From: Bin87 sp965243255
GTDB taxonomy: Bacteria > Chloroflexota > Dehalococcoidia > Lucifugimonadales > UBA3495
Assembly: GCA_965243255.1 (NCBI GenBank)
Contig: CBDEUH010000004.1
Location: 2,976,001 to 3,040,000 of the forward strand
Length of the DNA stretch: 64,000 nucleotides
Reading direction: 5' to 3'
Part shown: positions 23,686 to 31,873 of the stretch, one piece after another
How positions within the stretch are numbered: the first letter of the stretch is position 1
How the letters are laid out: each line of letters starts with the position of its first letter
Program-made: the position numbers and the translations under genes
The notes under the pieces: generated by a model
Seen by the model: the letters and a program-made list of their open reading frames with translations, nothing else
What the model was told of the DNA's origin: nothing
Databases searched by the model: none

Positions 23686-24713
23686 CCCGGCACCGCCACC
23701 CGCCGCGTCACCGACCGGCTGCTCCCCCACGTGCTGATCAGGCTGATGAACCCGCCGGCCATCCCGCCCCCCGGCAGCACCGTGATGCGGTCGGCGTCCG
23801 CCACCACCGGAACCAGCCGGTCGTGGTCCAGCTCGTGCCCCATGCGATGCCAGCGCATCCACTCCGCCACCGGCAGCTGCGCCTTCTCGTGCAGAAACTC
23901 GGCAACCTGCCGCCGACTCCAGCCGGCCTCGGCGATATGCAGCATCGCCTCCGGACTGATCACGCACACGACCTCCGGCATACCCGGCCCAAAGGCCAGC
24001 ATGGCGTGGGCCACCGTGGTCAGAAAGTCCGACGGATTGCGGTCGCCGTGCAGCGTAACCTGCAGCGGCCCCAGCGTGGCGTATGCCGTCACTATCGTCC
24101 CGTCGTCCCCGTAGCCCAGTTCCGACGCCAGCGACGGCCACGGACTCACCGCCAGGTTCTCCGGGAAGCAGAACGTGATCTTGCCCGGATGCCCGAAGGT
24201 GCTGTTGTCCATCACCACCGGCACCGACCCGTAGAAGTTCGCCTTGAACAGATTCACCGCCCGCCCGATGGACGCGTTGGCCCGGTTCCCGTTGCCCATC
24301 ATCTCCACGCCGGGGTTCATCCCGATGGCCTCGGCGTAGGGCCCGCTGACCATCGTCAGCACCGTAACCCCGTTGGTGGACGTGCTGCTGGCGTGCAGGT
24401 TGAACGACCGGTCGGCGATGGCCGATAGCGACGCCAATACCACCGGAAAGTGCTCCGGCAGACAGCCGGCCATCACCGCGTTGACCGCAGCCTTGCCGGC
24501 CGTGAACCGCTTTTGACGGATAACCTCCGTGCCCAGGTCATGCTCGGCGGATACCCCGGCGTAGTCCAGCATCTCCTGCACCCGCTCCGCCGTGGGCGGT
24601 ACGATGGGCAGCCCGTCGGTCAGCCCGTTGGCGAAGTAGTACTCCTGGGCCGCGTTCCAGTCATCGAATTGAAAAGGCGCGGCGTCGTTCCCGTTTGCTG
24701 CGTGGTCAGGCAT
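23682..24713 (-). CDS. conserved protein with DGLPIVPPT motif, upstream of the UGSC selenoprotein
   Basis: A 343-aa protein transcribed just ahead of the UGSC gene. The N-terminus contains ANGLTDGLPIVPPTAERVQE, a motif I associate with proteins found next to, or fused with, UGSC-type sequences. Glycine-rich motifs such as MGNGNRANASIGRAVNLF and VLPGGGMAGGFISLI follow. No signal peptide or membrane helix is obvious. An AGGAGC box lies upstream of the ATG. The enzyme activity is unknown. A functional pair with the selenoprotein is inferred from adjacency only. The stop codon lies inside a dispersed repeat. Confidence 0.65.
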   Translation of the reverse strand: MPDHAANGNDAAPFQFDDWNAAQEYYFANGLTDGLPIVPPTAERVQEMLDYAGVSAEHDLGTEVIRQKRFTAGKAAVNAVMAGCLPEHFPVVLASLSAIADRSFNLHASSTSTNGVTVLTMVSGPYAEAIGMNPGVEMMGNGNRANASIGRAVNLFKANFYGSVPVVMDNSTFGHPGKITFCFPENLAVSPWPSLASELGYGDDGTIVTAYATLGPLQVTLHGDRNPSDFLTTVAHAMLAFGPGMPEVVCVISPEAMLHIAEAGWSRRQVAEFLHEKAQLPVAEWMRWHRMGHELDHDRLVPVVADADRITVLPGGGMAGGFISLISTWGSSRSVTRRVAVPG

Positions 24714-24796
24714 GGCGATGTCAGCTCCTGGCGTCGTCCGGCGTGTTGTTATTCCTTGGCAGTGTGTACTTTACAGTATTCGGCGCCGGCCCGGCC

Positions 24797-26128
24797 TCAT
24801 CGCCCGGTTATGCCCCGCCGGTAGTCCGGCGCCTCGATGGGCAACTCGGCCACCACTAGCGGGTCCTGCAGACGCGAAGCGATGCGCGGGCGCGCCCTGG
24901 CGATGTCTTCAATCTGGTCCGACGTGGTGATGATGGTCGGCAGCCGCTCGTCATAACGATAGCCCACAATCTGAAACAGCTTGTCCTCGGCGAATGGCGT
25001 GCTCCGCTCGGCCCCCATATCGTCCAGCACCAGCATATCGGCGGTGCGGATGTGGTCCAGCAGGTCGTCGTGGGTGACGGGACTGTCCGGCGAAAACGTC
25101 GCCCGCAGGTAGTCCAGCAAGTCCGCCACCGTGGCAAAAAACACCGTGTCCCCGCGACTCTCCCGCTGGGCGGCGGCGGCCACGGCCAGATGCGTCTTGC
25201 CCACCCCATACGGCCCGTGCAGAGTCAGCCATCCGTTGGGGTTGTTGGCCCACCGCTGCACGTAGGATTTCGCCGACTGCAGGCTCAGTTTTTCATGGGC
25301 CGCCAATCCGCCGTTGCCCTCCGCGTCAAACGCCTCAAAGGTCATCCGCTGCTTCATGTTGTGCGGAATCACCCCCACCGTTCGCCCGGCCACGCTGCCC
25401 ACGCGCCCCAGCCGGTGCAGCCTTCCAAATCCGTCCGGCGACTCAATCCGGGTGCGCAGAAAATCATCCAGCCGGTTCGGGTCGCCCCGCAGCGTGATTA
25501 CCGTGGGCAGCCGCGCCGAGTGTCGCCAGGCCAGCAGCTGGAACAGCCGCTCCTGCGTCCAGGGCGTCGCCGTCCGGGCCGGCAGGTCGTCCAGCGCCAG
25601 CAGCGGCGCGTTGCGCACCTGCTCGAACAGATCGATGAATGTCGCCTCGGCGTCATCGTCAAACCCGCCCCTCAGATAGTCCAGCAAGTCCGCCGCGGTG
25701 ATGAACAGCGCAGCGTTCCCCGACTCTATGCGACGGTTCGCGATGGCGGCGGCCAGGTACGTCTTGCCGCTCCCGCTGGGCCCGGCGAAGGTGATCCACC
25801 CCTGCGGATGGGCCGCATATTCTTCCGCGTGGATGCGCGCCTCGGCAAACGCCTTGCGACCCGCCGGGTCACCGCTCAATCCGCCGGGGTCGCCGTTGGC
25901 AAATGTCGTCAGCTTCAGCGCCCCCAGGTTGCTGTACCGTTCCAACGCCGCGATGCGGAGTTCCCGGTCCGCGTCCGATTCCTGGCACTTGCAGGGTATG
26001 GCCTTGCCGAAATCGGCGTGGGTCACCGACACCAGCGGCGTCAGCCAGCCCGCGCCGCCACACACCGGGCAGCTGTTAGCTGCCGGTTCCGTCGTGGGCG
26101 TCGTCGGACTCCCACGGTAAGCGTCCAT
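24797..26128 (-). CDS. DnaC/DnaI-like helicase loader with two tandem AAA+ domains
   Basis: A 443-aa protein with an N-terminal zinc-binding motif (CPVCGGAGW ... CKC) and two complete AAA+ ATPase modules. Module 1 has Walker A GPSGSGKTYLA and Walker B LLALDDL; module 2 has GPYGVGKTHLA and MLVLDDMGAE. Normal DnaC/DnaI loaders have one module. Shared phrases (AADLLDYLRG and VADLLDYLRA) show an internal duplication. ATG at 26128 is chosen; ATG at 26203 would overlap dnaD by 128 bp. It lies downstream of rplI-dnaB-dnaD on the same strand, so it probably loads DnaB at origins or during restart. Confidence 0.85.
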   Translation of the reverse strand: MDAYRGSPTTPTTEPAANSCPVCGGAGWLTPLVSVTHADFGKAIPCKCQESDADRELRIAALERYSNLGALKLTTFANGDPGGLSGDPAGRKAFAEARIHAEEYAAHPQGWITFAGPSGSGKTYLAAAIANRRIESGNAALFITAADLLDYLRGGFDDDAEATFIDLFEQVRNAPLLALDDLPARTATPWTQERLFQLLAWRHSARLPTVITLRGDPNRLDDFLRTRIESPDGFGRLHRLGRVGSVAGRTVGVIPHNMKQRMTFEAFDAEGNGGLAAHEKLSLQSAKSYVQRWANNPNGWLTLHGPYGVGKTHLAVAAAAQRESRGDTVFFATVADLLDYLRATFSPDSPVTHDDLLDHIRTADMLVLDDMGAERSTPFAEDKLFQIVGYRYDERLPTIITTSDQIEDIARARPRIASRLQDPLVVAELPIEAPDYRRGITGR

Positions 26129-26879
26129 ATCGCCGTCGGTAGCTTTCCAGGTACCCCGTTCGGCGATCCGGTGCAGAATCGTGCCCAGGCTTTCCATGGT
26201 CATGGCTTTGGCCGTGTTCCCGGTTGGATTTTCCTTGCTGCTGCCACGCCGTCAGGATAGCATGAACGTAGCTCCAGCTGCGCGCGCCCTGCCCGATGGC
26301 TATCTCAAAGGCCTCTTCAATCCAGCTCGCCGGATATTCTTCCTCGGCGGCCCGCAGCTGCTCCGCCATCCCGTGGCCGAATGTGCCGATGTGCCGCTCG
26401 TACAGCGCGAATATGTTAGCACGCGCCGCTGCCGGAATCCCCTCTCTGCCCGTAATTGCCGGCTTTTCCGTAAAGCCTTTCCCGGCCACCTCGTCTGCCC
26501 CCAGCGGCGACAACCCCGCCTTCTCAAAATAACCCCGGCAGGCTTCATCGTTGAGCCAGACCCGTATCTCGCCGCCCACCAGCGCCGCCACCAGCGTGCC
26601 CCGCGACAAGCACGCCCCCAGCGCCTGCCGTATCCCCGACTCGTCCCCCGGCCGGGCCGCCCGGCTCAAAACCTCGTCGTCCAGCAACCCATCCAGCGAT
26701 AGCGACGGCGGCACGTCCCGACGCGTGGGCTCCTCGCCCAGCAGGGCCACCGCCCGCAGCGCGACCTTCAACTCCGCCAGGTCGTCGATCTCGGCCAGCC
26801 ACTCCCCTAGGGCGGCCGCCGGCGCCGGTATCCGCCGGGCGTTTCTCGGCAGTGGCTGCATCCGCCCGGACTGAGCCAT
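26076..26879 (-). CDS. DnaD-domain primosome protein
   Basis: A 267-aa protein. The region around residues 155-215 (FALYERHIGTFGHGMAEQLR, then SWSYVHAILTAWQQQGK) is the DnaD/DnaB_2 domain of Gram-positive primosome proteins that remodel DNA and recruit the helicase loader. The N-terminal part (EWLAEIDDLAELKVALRAVA) resembles the winged-helix DnaD N-domain. The tail is His/Asp-rich. It begins right after the dnaB stop and overlaps the AAA+ loader gene. Gene order dnaB-dnaD-loader is a helicase-loading cassette. Confidence 0.8.
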   Translation of the reverse strand: MAQSGRMQPLPRNARRIPAPAAALGEWLAEIDDLAELKVALRAVALLGEEPTRRDVPPSLSLDGLLDDEVLSRAARPGDESGIRQALGACLSRGTLVAALVGGEIRVWLNDEACRGYFEKAGLSPLGADEVAGKGFTEKPAITGREGIPAAARANIFALYERHIGTFGHGMAEQLRAAEEEYPASWIEEAFEIAIGQGARSWSYVHAILTAWQQQGKSNREHGQSHDHGKPGHDSAPDRRTGYLESYRRRYGRLPWESDDAHDGTGS

Positions 26880-28265
26880 TTACGCCACCGATTCTTCGTA
26901 GCGCATCAACTCGTCGAATCGCATCAGGTTGTCCCGGAAATACAGGTGCAGACTCCCCGTCGGCCCGTGCCGGTGCTTGGCTACAATCAGCTCCGCGATG
27001 TTCCGCGGATACGGACGACCCGGCGCGTGCTGCTCCCATTCGTCCTCCGTAAAGTTCCGGTCCTCCCGGTAAATGAACATCACCACGTCCGCGTCCTGCT
27101 CAATGCTGCCGCTGTCCCGTAGGTCCGACAGCTGCGGACGGTGCCCCGGACGGTTTTCCACCACCCGGCTCAACTGCGAGCAGGTGAACACCGGCACCTC
27201 CAGGTCCCGCGCCATCGCCTTCAGCGACCGGGATATCTCGCTGATTTCTTGCACCCGGTTCTCGCCGTAACCCCGGCGGCTGCCCTGCCCCTGCACCAGC
27301 TGCAGATAGTCCACCACCAGGAAATCCAGCCCGTGCTCCAGCTTCAGCCGCTGCGCCTTGCTCCGCATCTCCATGGCCGTCTGGAACGGCGTGTCGTCAA
27401 TGTAGATGGGCAGACCTGACAGCACCCCCACCGCGTTGGCGATGATGCTCTCCTCCTGCTCCGACAGCAGCCCCAGCCGCAGCCGGTGCGAATCCACCCC
27501 CGACTCGGCCACCAAAAAGCGCATGGCCACCTGCTCCCGGCTCATCTCCAGGCTGAAGATCCCGCACACCTGGCCGGCCTTGGCCGCGTTCACGCAGATG
27601 TTCAACGCCAGGCTGCTCTTGCCCAGTCCCGGCCTGGCCCCCACGATGAGCATGTCCGACCGCTGCATCCCGCCCAGCAGGCTGTCCAGGTCGTTGTATC
27701 CGCTCTGCAGCGGCGGCGCGTCGGTCAGAATTACGTCGCCGATGTCGCCCTGCAAATACACGTCCAGCACCGAACCCAGCGGAATGAACCCCCGCTCGGC
27801 GTTGGCCGGCTGCACGCTGAACAGCGTGTCCACCGCCTGCCGCATGGCGTCCTCGGCGTCCCCCGAATCTTCAAACCCGATCTGGGCGATCCTGTTGCCG
27901 GCGTCGATGATGCGCCGCTTGGCCGCCGTGTCCGCCACGATGCCGGCATAGTATTCCACGTTCACCGACGTGGGCGTCTCGGCGATGAGCTGACCCAGGT
28001 ACGCCAGGCCGCCCACCTGCTCCAGCCGGTCCTGCTGCTGTAGCTCCCGGGCCACCGTAATCTGGTCAACCGCGTCGCCCCGCTGCGACACTGCGGCGCA
28101 GGCCTCAAAGCAAAAGCGGTTGCGTGCCCGGTGAAAGTCCTCGCCCTTGATGATGGGCAGCACCCGGTGCAGGGCCTCGCCGTCAATCAGCAGCCCGCCC
28201 AACACTGCCCCCTCCGCTTCGTGGTCGTAGGGCGGCTGCCGCTCGGTGTACTGGGCGACGACCAC
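26880..28265 (-). CDS. dnaB: replicative DNA helicase DnaB
   Basis: Hexameric helicase (461 aa). The N-terminal domain starts PPYDHEAEGAVLGGLLIDGE. The RecA-like domain has Walker A GARPGLGKSSLAL, the SLEMSREQVAMR motif, and DFLVVDYLQLVQG with Walker B. The C-terminal LSDLRDSGSIEQDADVVMFI is conserved. GTG at 28265 has a GAGGAG ribosome-binding site that overlaps the rplI stop, so it is coupled to rplI. No intein is present. Confidence 0.97.
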   Translation of the reverse strand: MVVAQYTERQPPYDHEAEGAVLGGLLIDGEALHRVLPIIKGEDFHRARNRFCFEACAAVSQRGDAVDQITVARELQQQDRLEQVGGLAYLGQLIAETPTSVNVEYYAGIVADTAAKRRIIDAGNRIAQIGFEDSGDAEDAMRQAVDTLFSVQPANAERGFIPLGSVLDVYLQGDIGDVILTDAPPLQSGYNDLDSLLGGMQRSDMLIVGARPGLGKSSLALNICVNAAKAGQVCGIFSLEMSREQVAMRFLVAESGVDSHRLRLGLLSEQEESIIANAVGVLSGLPIYIDDTPFQTAMEMRSKAQRLKLEHGLDFLVVDYLQLVQGQGSRRGYGENRVQEISEISRSLKAMARDLEVPVFTCSQLSRVVENRPGHRPQLSDLRDSGSIEQDADVVMFIYREDRNFTEDEWEQHAPGRPYPRNIAELIVAKHRHGPTGSLHLYFRDNLMRFDELMRYEESVA

Positions 28266-28271
28266 GGCGAT

Positions 28272-28727
28272 TTACTCCTCGATGGACGCGATCACGTTCA
28301 CCGTGGCCCTGATCTCGCTGGACAGGTTCAGCACAACCTCGTACTCCCCCGGCTCCCGGATCGGTTCCACCGAGTTGGTGATGCGCCGGTCCAGCTCCCG
28401 TTCCAGCAGCTCCCCCAGCGCGTCGGCGATGCGCACCCCGCTGATGGCGCCATAGTAGCGGCCCGTTGGCGTGATTCGTCCCGGAATCGTAACGGTTACG
28501 TTGTCCAGGGCTTCGGCCAGTTCTTCCACCACCTGGGTCTCCCGCGCCCGCTCGGCGTCGCCCTCGGCCTTCACCTTGTCCAGCCGCTTCAGCGTCTCGT
28601 CCGTGGCGATTTCAGCCAAGCCCTTTGGCAGCAGGTAGTTGCGGGCGTACCCCCGGGAAACCCGTTTCACCTCCCCGGCCCGGGCCTGGTCGGGAACGTC
28701 CCGCAAAAACAGCATCATCATAGTCAA
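28272..28727 (-). CDS. rplI: 50S ribosomal protein L9
   Basis: L9 (up to 151 aa) binds 23S rRNA and forms an elongated two-domain protein. Conserved N-domain: LFLRDVPDQARAGEVKRVSR, then GYARNYLLPKGLA. The C-domain ends in EYEVVLNLSSEIRATVNVIA. The start is ambiguous: TTG at 28727 is 8 bases from AGAGG, while ATG codons at 28721, 28718 and 28715 would give the more usual L9 N-terminus. The rplI-dnaB order is common in bacteria. Confidence 0.93.
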   Translation of the reverse strand: MTMMMLFLRDVPDQARAGEVKRVSRGYARNYLLPKGLAEIATDETLKRLDKVKAEGDAERARETQVVEELAEALDNVTVTIPGRITPTGRYYGAISGVRIADALGELLERELDRRITNSVEPIREPGEYEVVLNLSSEIRATVNVIASIEE

Positions 28728-28777
28728 AGCAGTTACCTCTCGTTTCCTCTGTCAGCCTCGTTTCGTCTTTCAATCCG

Positions 28778-28786
28778 ATGATAGCA
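28778..28786 (-). promoter_or_regulatory. extended -10 promoter for rplI-dnaB-dnaD-loader
   Basis: On the minus strand TGCTATCAT is an extended -10 about 50 bp upstream of rplI, in the 73-bp gap to speE. It is the only promoter-like signal seen ahead of the four-gene minus-strand run. Confidence 0.55.
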
Positions 28787-28800
28787 CAGCCCGCCCCGCG

Positions 28801-29730
28801 CTAGACCATAAACACCGGCGCCTCGTCCCGGTTGATGCGCGTCTCCCCGGCGATGCCTTCCCGGATGTGCCGGGGCAGCGTGAACATCGCCGCGTGACTC
28901 TCCCCGTCGTAGTGACGCAGCGGACGCGTGATCCGCTCCGCGATCCGCCGGTCAACCTCCTCCGGCGTCAGCGATGCCAGCGGCGACCCGGAAGCCACCG
29001 TGAACCCCCAAAGGGTTATGAACGATGGCACGTGGGCCTGGTAGGGCAGCGCGTGCTCAAAGATGCTCTCCAGCGTCTTATAGATGGTGGTAAAGCACTC
29101 GTGCAGGCTCAGGTATCCCGCCGGCCCCGACTGCGTAACCAGGATGCCACCCGGTTTCAACCGGGCCCGGGCGATGTTGTAATACTCCTCGGTGTAGAGA
29201 AGATACGCCGGGCCGCCCTCCAAAGGGTCCACCAGGTCCATGATCATCACGTCGTATTGCCGGCTGTCGGTCTCAAGATATTTGCGCGCATCGTCGTGTA
29301 TCAGCGTCGTCCGTCCGTCCTCAAAAGCCCCCTGGTGATGCTGCGGCAGGTGCTCCCGGCACAGCTCCACCACCTGCCCGTCCAGGTCAACCATCACCAC
29401 GTTCTCCACCGTCCGGTGCGCCAGCGTCTCCCGCAGCGTGCCGCCCTCGCCCCCGCCGCCGATGAACACCGTCTGCGGATTCGGATGCAGCAGCATCGCC
29501 GGATGCACCAGCGTCTCGTGGTAGATGTGCTCGTCCCGCTCCGTGGATTGCGTCTTGCCGTCCAGCAGCAGGCTCCGACCGTAGATCTCCGAGTGCACCA
29601 CTTCCACCCGCTGGTAGCCCGTGTGCCCCGAAAACAGCACGTCATCGACCTTCAGCATTACCGCCAGGTCGGGCATTACCGTTTCAATCACCCACTTGCC
29701 GGTGATTTCTTCCATGGGATAGCTGGCCAC
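28801..29730 (-). CDS. speE: spermidine synthase (polyamine aminopropyltransferase)
   Basis: A 309-aa aminopropyltransferase that moves the aminopropyl group of decarboxylated S-adenosylmethionine to putrescine or a similar amine. The fold starts LLLDGKTQSTERDEHIYHET, then has FIGGGGEGGTLRE (the usual Asp after GGG is Glu), VVMVDLDGQVVELC, and YDVMIMDLVDPLEGGPAYLL with the catalytic Asp region. GTG start is preceded by AAGGTG. It is transcribed together with speD, 78 bp upstream. Confidence 0.93.
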   Translation of the reverse strand: MASYPMEEITGKWVIETVMPDLAVMLKVDDVLFSGHTGYQRVEVVHSEIYGRSLLLDGKTQSTERDEHIYHETLVHPAMLLHPNPQTVFIGGGGEGGTLRETLAHRTVENVVMVDLDGQVVELCREHLPQHHQGAFEDGRTTLIHDDARKYLETDSRQYDVMIMDLVDPLEGGPAYLLYTEEYYNIARARLKPGGILVTQSGPAGYLSLHECFTTIYKTLESIFEHALPYQAHVPSFITLWGFTVASGSPLASLTPEEVDRRIAERITRPLRHYDGESHAAMFTLPRHIREGIAGETRINRDEAPVFMV

Positions 29731-29808
29731 GATGACACCTTGGGGGTTTGGACTTTCCGACGGCCCGGCTCAACGCAGGACGGCATCAATCGCCGTCCTT
29801 CGCCGGCC

Positions 29809-30198
29809 TCAGCTCAGAGCGTGGGCCGGTTCCAGTTCCGCGACCCTGGCCCCGTCCAGGCCACGCCGGATCTGCGTAATCTCCGGGTCCCGGCACCGCA
29901 GCGCGGCCACGATGGATGCGGCGGCCCGCTCGGGCATCGTCTGGTCGCCGCAGGTGAAAATATCCGCCGCCGCGTAGCCGAACTCCGGCCAGGTGTGGAT
30001 GGAGATGTGCGATTCGGCGATGGATAGAATGCCCGTCACCCCTTGCGGGGTGAATTGGTGAAACGACTCCCCCACCACGGTGGCGCCTACCTCGGTAGCT
30101 GCGCTCAGCAAAGCCTGGCGAATGCCCGCCAGATCATCCAGCAGCTGGGGGTCGCAATCTCTCAGTTCCAACAGCACGTGCGTACCTAGTACATTCAA
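29809..30198 (-). CDS. speD: S-adenosylmethionine decarboxylase proenzyme
   Basis: A 129-aa SpeD of the short bacterial/archaeal type that makes decarboxylated AdoMet for SpeE. The self-cleavage site is ILSIAESHISIHTWPEFGYA, where the Ser of ESHIS becomes the pyruvoyl group. TCGD further on holds the active-site Cys. TTG at 30198 follows GGAGGAAAGGGTGA. A 7-bp hairpin GGACGGC/GCCGTCC lies between speD and speE and may modulate the transcript. Confidence 0.93.
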   Translation of the reverse strand: MNVLGTHVLLELRDCDPQLLDDLAGIRQALLSAATEVGATVVGESFHQFTPQGVTGILSIAESHISIHTWPEFGYAAADIFTCGDQTMPERAAASIVAALRCRDPEITQIRRGLDGARVAELEPAHALS

Positions 30199-30277
30199 TC
30201 ACCCTTTCCTCCGGTTGAATTGGCCGCTCCAATACCCCGGCGCTTCACGCAGCGGTGCCAGGGAACAGCAAGCGTTG

Positions 30278-30306
30278 ATTTTACTCAAACTTCCCCCTTG
30301 ATTCAA
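30278..30306 (-). promoter_or_regulatory. sigma70-type promoter of speD-speE
   Basis: On the minus strand TTGAAT (30301-30306), a 17-bp spacer and TAAAAT (30278-30283), ~80 bp upstream of the speD start. The leader between them has no recognised riboswitch. Confidence 0.65.
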
Positions 30307-30410
30307 GCATGCCCCTCTTCCACCCTCTCCCCTACTCCCCTCCCCTCTCCGCCCTGTCCACGCAGGTGCCCCAGACCTCTGGGTATTGGGTTGCTGATGA
30401 GCCGGCCCGG

Positions 30411-30719
30411 CTACCCCTTGAATCCCCTACTAGAACGTCTGCCGGCGCTCTTCCTCAGCCGCCGGTACACCACCCAGGATTGGTCGCCCATATTTATAAC
30501 GTAGCGGTATGTCCTGCCCTCGTAAATCAGCCGCCTACCCGCATCAGGATAGTCGATGAGCCTGGTTCCATGACTGCCTCCCTCGTTGGCGAATCTTGTC
30601 AAAACCCACTGCGGAATTTTGGTGGTGTTCTGACTGTCTCCGATGCGCTCCCAAGAACTCCGCCTGCGTCGCCTCGGCCTCCGGTCTGCCGCAAATATGC
30701 GGCGCAAAAATCGTATCAT
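30411..30719 (-). CDS. hypothetical small basic protein
   Basis: A 102-aa protein starting at ATG 30719 with GAGGGAG upstream; the open frame extends to 30851, but that part overlaps a different small gene. The N-terminus is very basic (FAADRRPRRRRRSSWERIG). A compact C-terminal part, RLIYEGRTYRYVINMGDQSW then VVYRRLRK, looks like a small beta-rich fold. I do not recognise a family. It is the last of a chain of tiny minus-strand genes. Confidence 0.55.
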   Translation of the reverse strand: MIRFLRRIFAADRRPRRRRRSSWERIGDSQNTTKIPQWVLTRFANEGGSHGTRLIDYPDAGRRLIYEGRTYRYVINMGDQSWVVYRRLRKSAGRRSSRGFKG

Positions 30720-30748
30720 TGTGTTCTCCCTCAATTCTTGCTGTTGGT

Positions 30749-30889
30749 TTACGGCAAGGTCAGCAGCATCAACCACAGCAACGACACTGACACCAGCGTC
30801 AGCAGTTTCAAGTAACCGATGACCATCAAGAGCGTTACGACGAAAACCCAATCGCCCGGATATTTCTTGTGAACCGACCGCATCGACAT
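30749..30889 (-). CDS. 46-residue single-span membrane protein
   Basis: A small gene with a perfect GGAGG 5 bases before its ATG. After a short basic N-terminus (MSMRSVHKKYPGDW) the rest is almost entirely hydrophobic (VFVVTLLMVIGYLKLL, then LVSVSLLWLMLLTLP) and ends at TAA. This looks like one or two membrane segments. It overlaps the upstream extension of the 30411-30719 frame, which is therefore probably not translated from 30851. Function unknown. Confidence 0.5.
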   Translation of the reverse strand: MSMRSVHKKYPGDWVFVVTLLMVIGYLKLLTLVSVSLLWLMLLTLP

Positions 30890-31167
30890 AGGAACCTCCG
30901 TTTATCCGAATACTGGCGCATCATTGGTAGCCGCCAACCCCGAGGCGCATGAATCCCGGGGCAAACACCGGCGTGATGGCGATGAATTCAGCCAGACTGG
31001 GCAGAACGGTTTCAGACATGGGGGCTGTCCTCTAATAGTGGCAGTCGAATAACTGCCCTAACTTCAAGAAGTCGTCATCGACCTCGGTACAGTTATCCGC
31101 ATTTACCGCGTCTGGATATTTGGTGAGCAGAAGCCAGCCGTATGGCTGATCCCAGAAGAAACAATGG
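30890..31167 (-). other. gap with a possible 32-residue gene and a protein-like remnant
   Basis: Within this stretch the minus strand has ATG at 31019 to TGA at 30921 (32 codons, MSETVLPSLAEFIAITPVFA and 12 more), with AGAGGA 8 bases upstream. Between 31032 and ~31181 there is an open frame without a normal start codon, containing HCFFWDQPYGWLLLTKYPDA and ending DCHY. It looks like protein but may be a remnant or use a non-standard start. Both are weak calls. Confidence 0.3.
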
Positions 31168-31557
31168 TCATTTGCCTCGCTCCCGTTCGTACTGGCTGAT
31201 GATGGCTTTCACGCTGGGAAAAACTTCCAGGCCATTCCGCTCACGCCCGTCCCACCAGAGGTAGGCGTCTATTTCCTTGCGGTCCATCTTGACCCTGCCA
31301 CCGGCGTGCACCAGTACGACCTTGTGGGTGTTGAAGCTTCCGGGTGGATCGTAGTCAAAGAGCCGTTCCGCCTTGTAAGCTTGGAGCGACAGTTCCTCGC
31401 CGAGTTCCCGGCAAGCGGCGGTCAACGCTGCCTCGCCCCGGTCGATGCCACCCCCGGGCAATGAGTACCTGCGACGGCCTTTGTCGCGCACCAGTAGATA
31501 TTTGCCGTCCTGAACGACCAGGGCGGTAGCCCGTTGCCGTTTGCGCTTTTCCGCCAT
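31168..31557 (-). CDS. Nudix hydrolase
   Basis: A 129-aa protein with the Nudix box in GGGIDRGEAALTAACRELGE then EL, matching GX5EX7REUXEEXGU closely except at its last positions. The family cleaves nucleoside diphosphates linked to another group and needs Mg2+. ATG at 31557 has AGGAGG 8 bases upstream; the open frame extends to 31833 but lacks conserved sequence. The substrate is not predictable. It heads a run of tiny minus-strand genes in an accessory-looking stretch. Confidence 0.85.
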   Translation of the reverse strand: MAEKRKRQRATALVVQDGKYLLVRDKGRRRYSLPGGGIDRGEAALTAACRELGEELSLQAYKAERLFDYDPPGSFNTHKVVLVHAGGRVKMDRKEIDAYLWWDGRERNGLEVFPSVKAIISQYERERGK

Positions 31558-31646
31558 TTGGTTGCCTCCTGATGGACAACCAACAAAAATGCGGCTGCCC
31601 GATGGTTTCTCCGAATTGGATACGGGAATCCGCATCCGCGCCGGGT

Positions 31647-31675
31647 TTGAACCAAAGGGCAGCCGCTCGTATAAT
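31647..31675 (+). promoter_or_regulatory. strong orphan promoter in a noncoding region
   Basis: TTGAAC (31647-31652), a 17-bp spacer and a perfect TATAAT (31670-31675) on the plus strand. No convincing gene follows before 32266. A 10-bp inverted pair GCGGCTGCCC (31591-31600) and GGGCAGCCGC (31657-31666) flanks and overlaps the promoter, as an operator might. It may drive a small RNA or a long leader. Confidence 0.5.
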
Positions 31676-31724
31676 CGTGCGGCCCTTCTGGGCCTCTGGG
31701 CGTCCCAGCGCGGATGCCCAGCGC

Positions 31725-31757
31725 GCAGCCCCCGCCTCTTGCACAAGCGGGGGCTGC
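31725..31757 (+). other. strong hairpin, possible terminator or small-RNA element
   Basis: GCAGCCCCCGC and GCGGGGGCTGC form a perfect 11-bp stem with an 11-base loop, ~45 bases after the expected start of the orphan promoter. The following AAGGTTTATTA has only a weak T-tract. If it terminates, the transcript would be ~80 bases. Confidence 0.4.
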
Positions 31758-31873
31758 AAGGTTTATTACGTAGGGTTGGGGTTAGGACGGGTTGGCTGCA
31801 ATCCGCCAACGCCGGGGAATGGAACAGCAGCACGCATAGGGAACCCCCCTTGCGGCCATTAGGATGGCGTCAT

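Noticed and set aside
31032..31181. Open frame with HCFFWDQPYGWLLLTKYPDA
   Set aside because: It looks like protein but has no normal start codon; kept only as a note in the gap feature.
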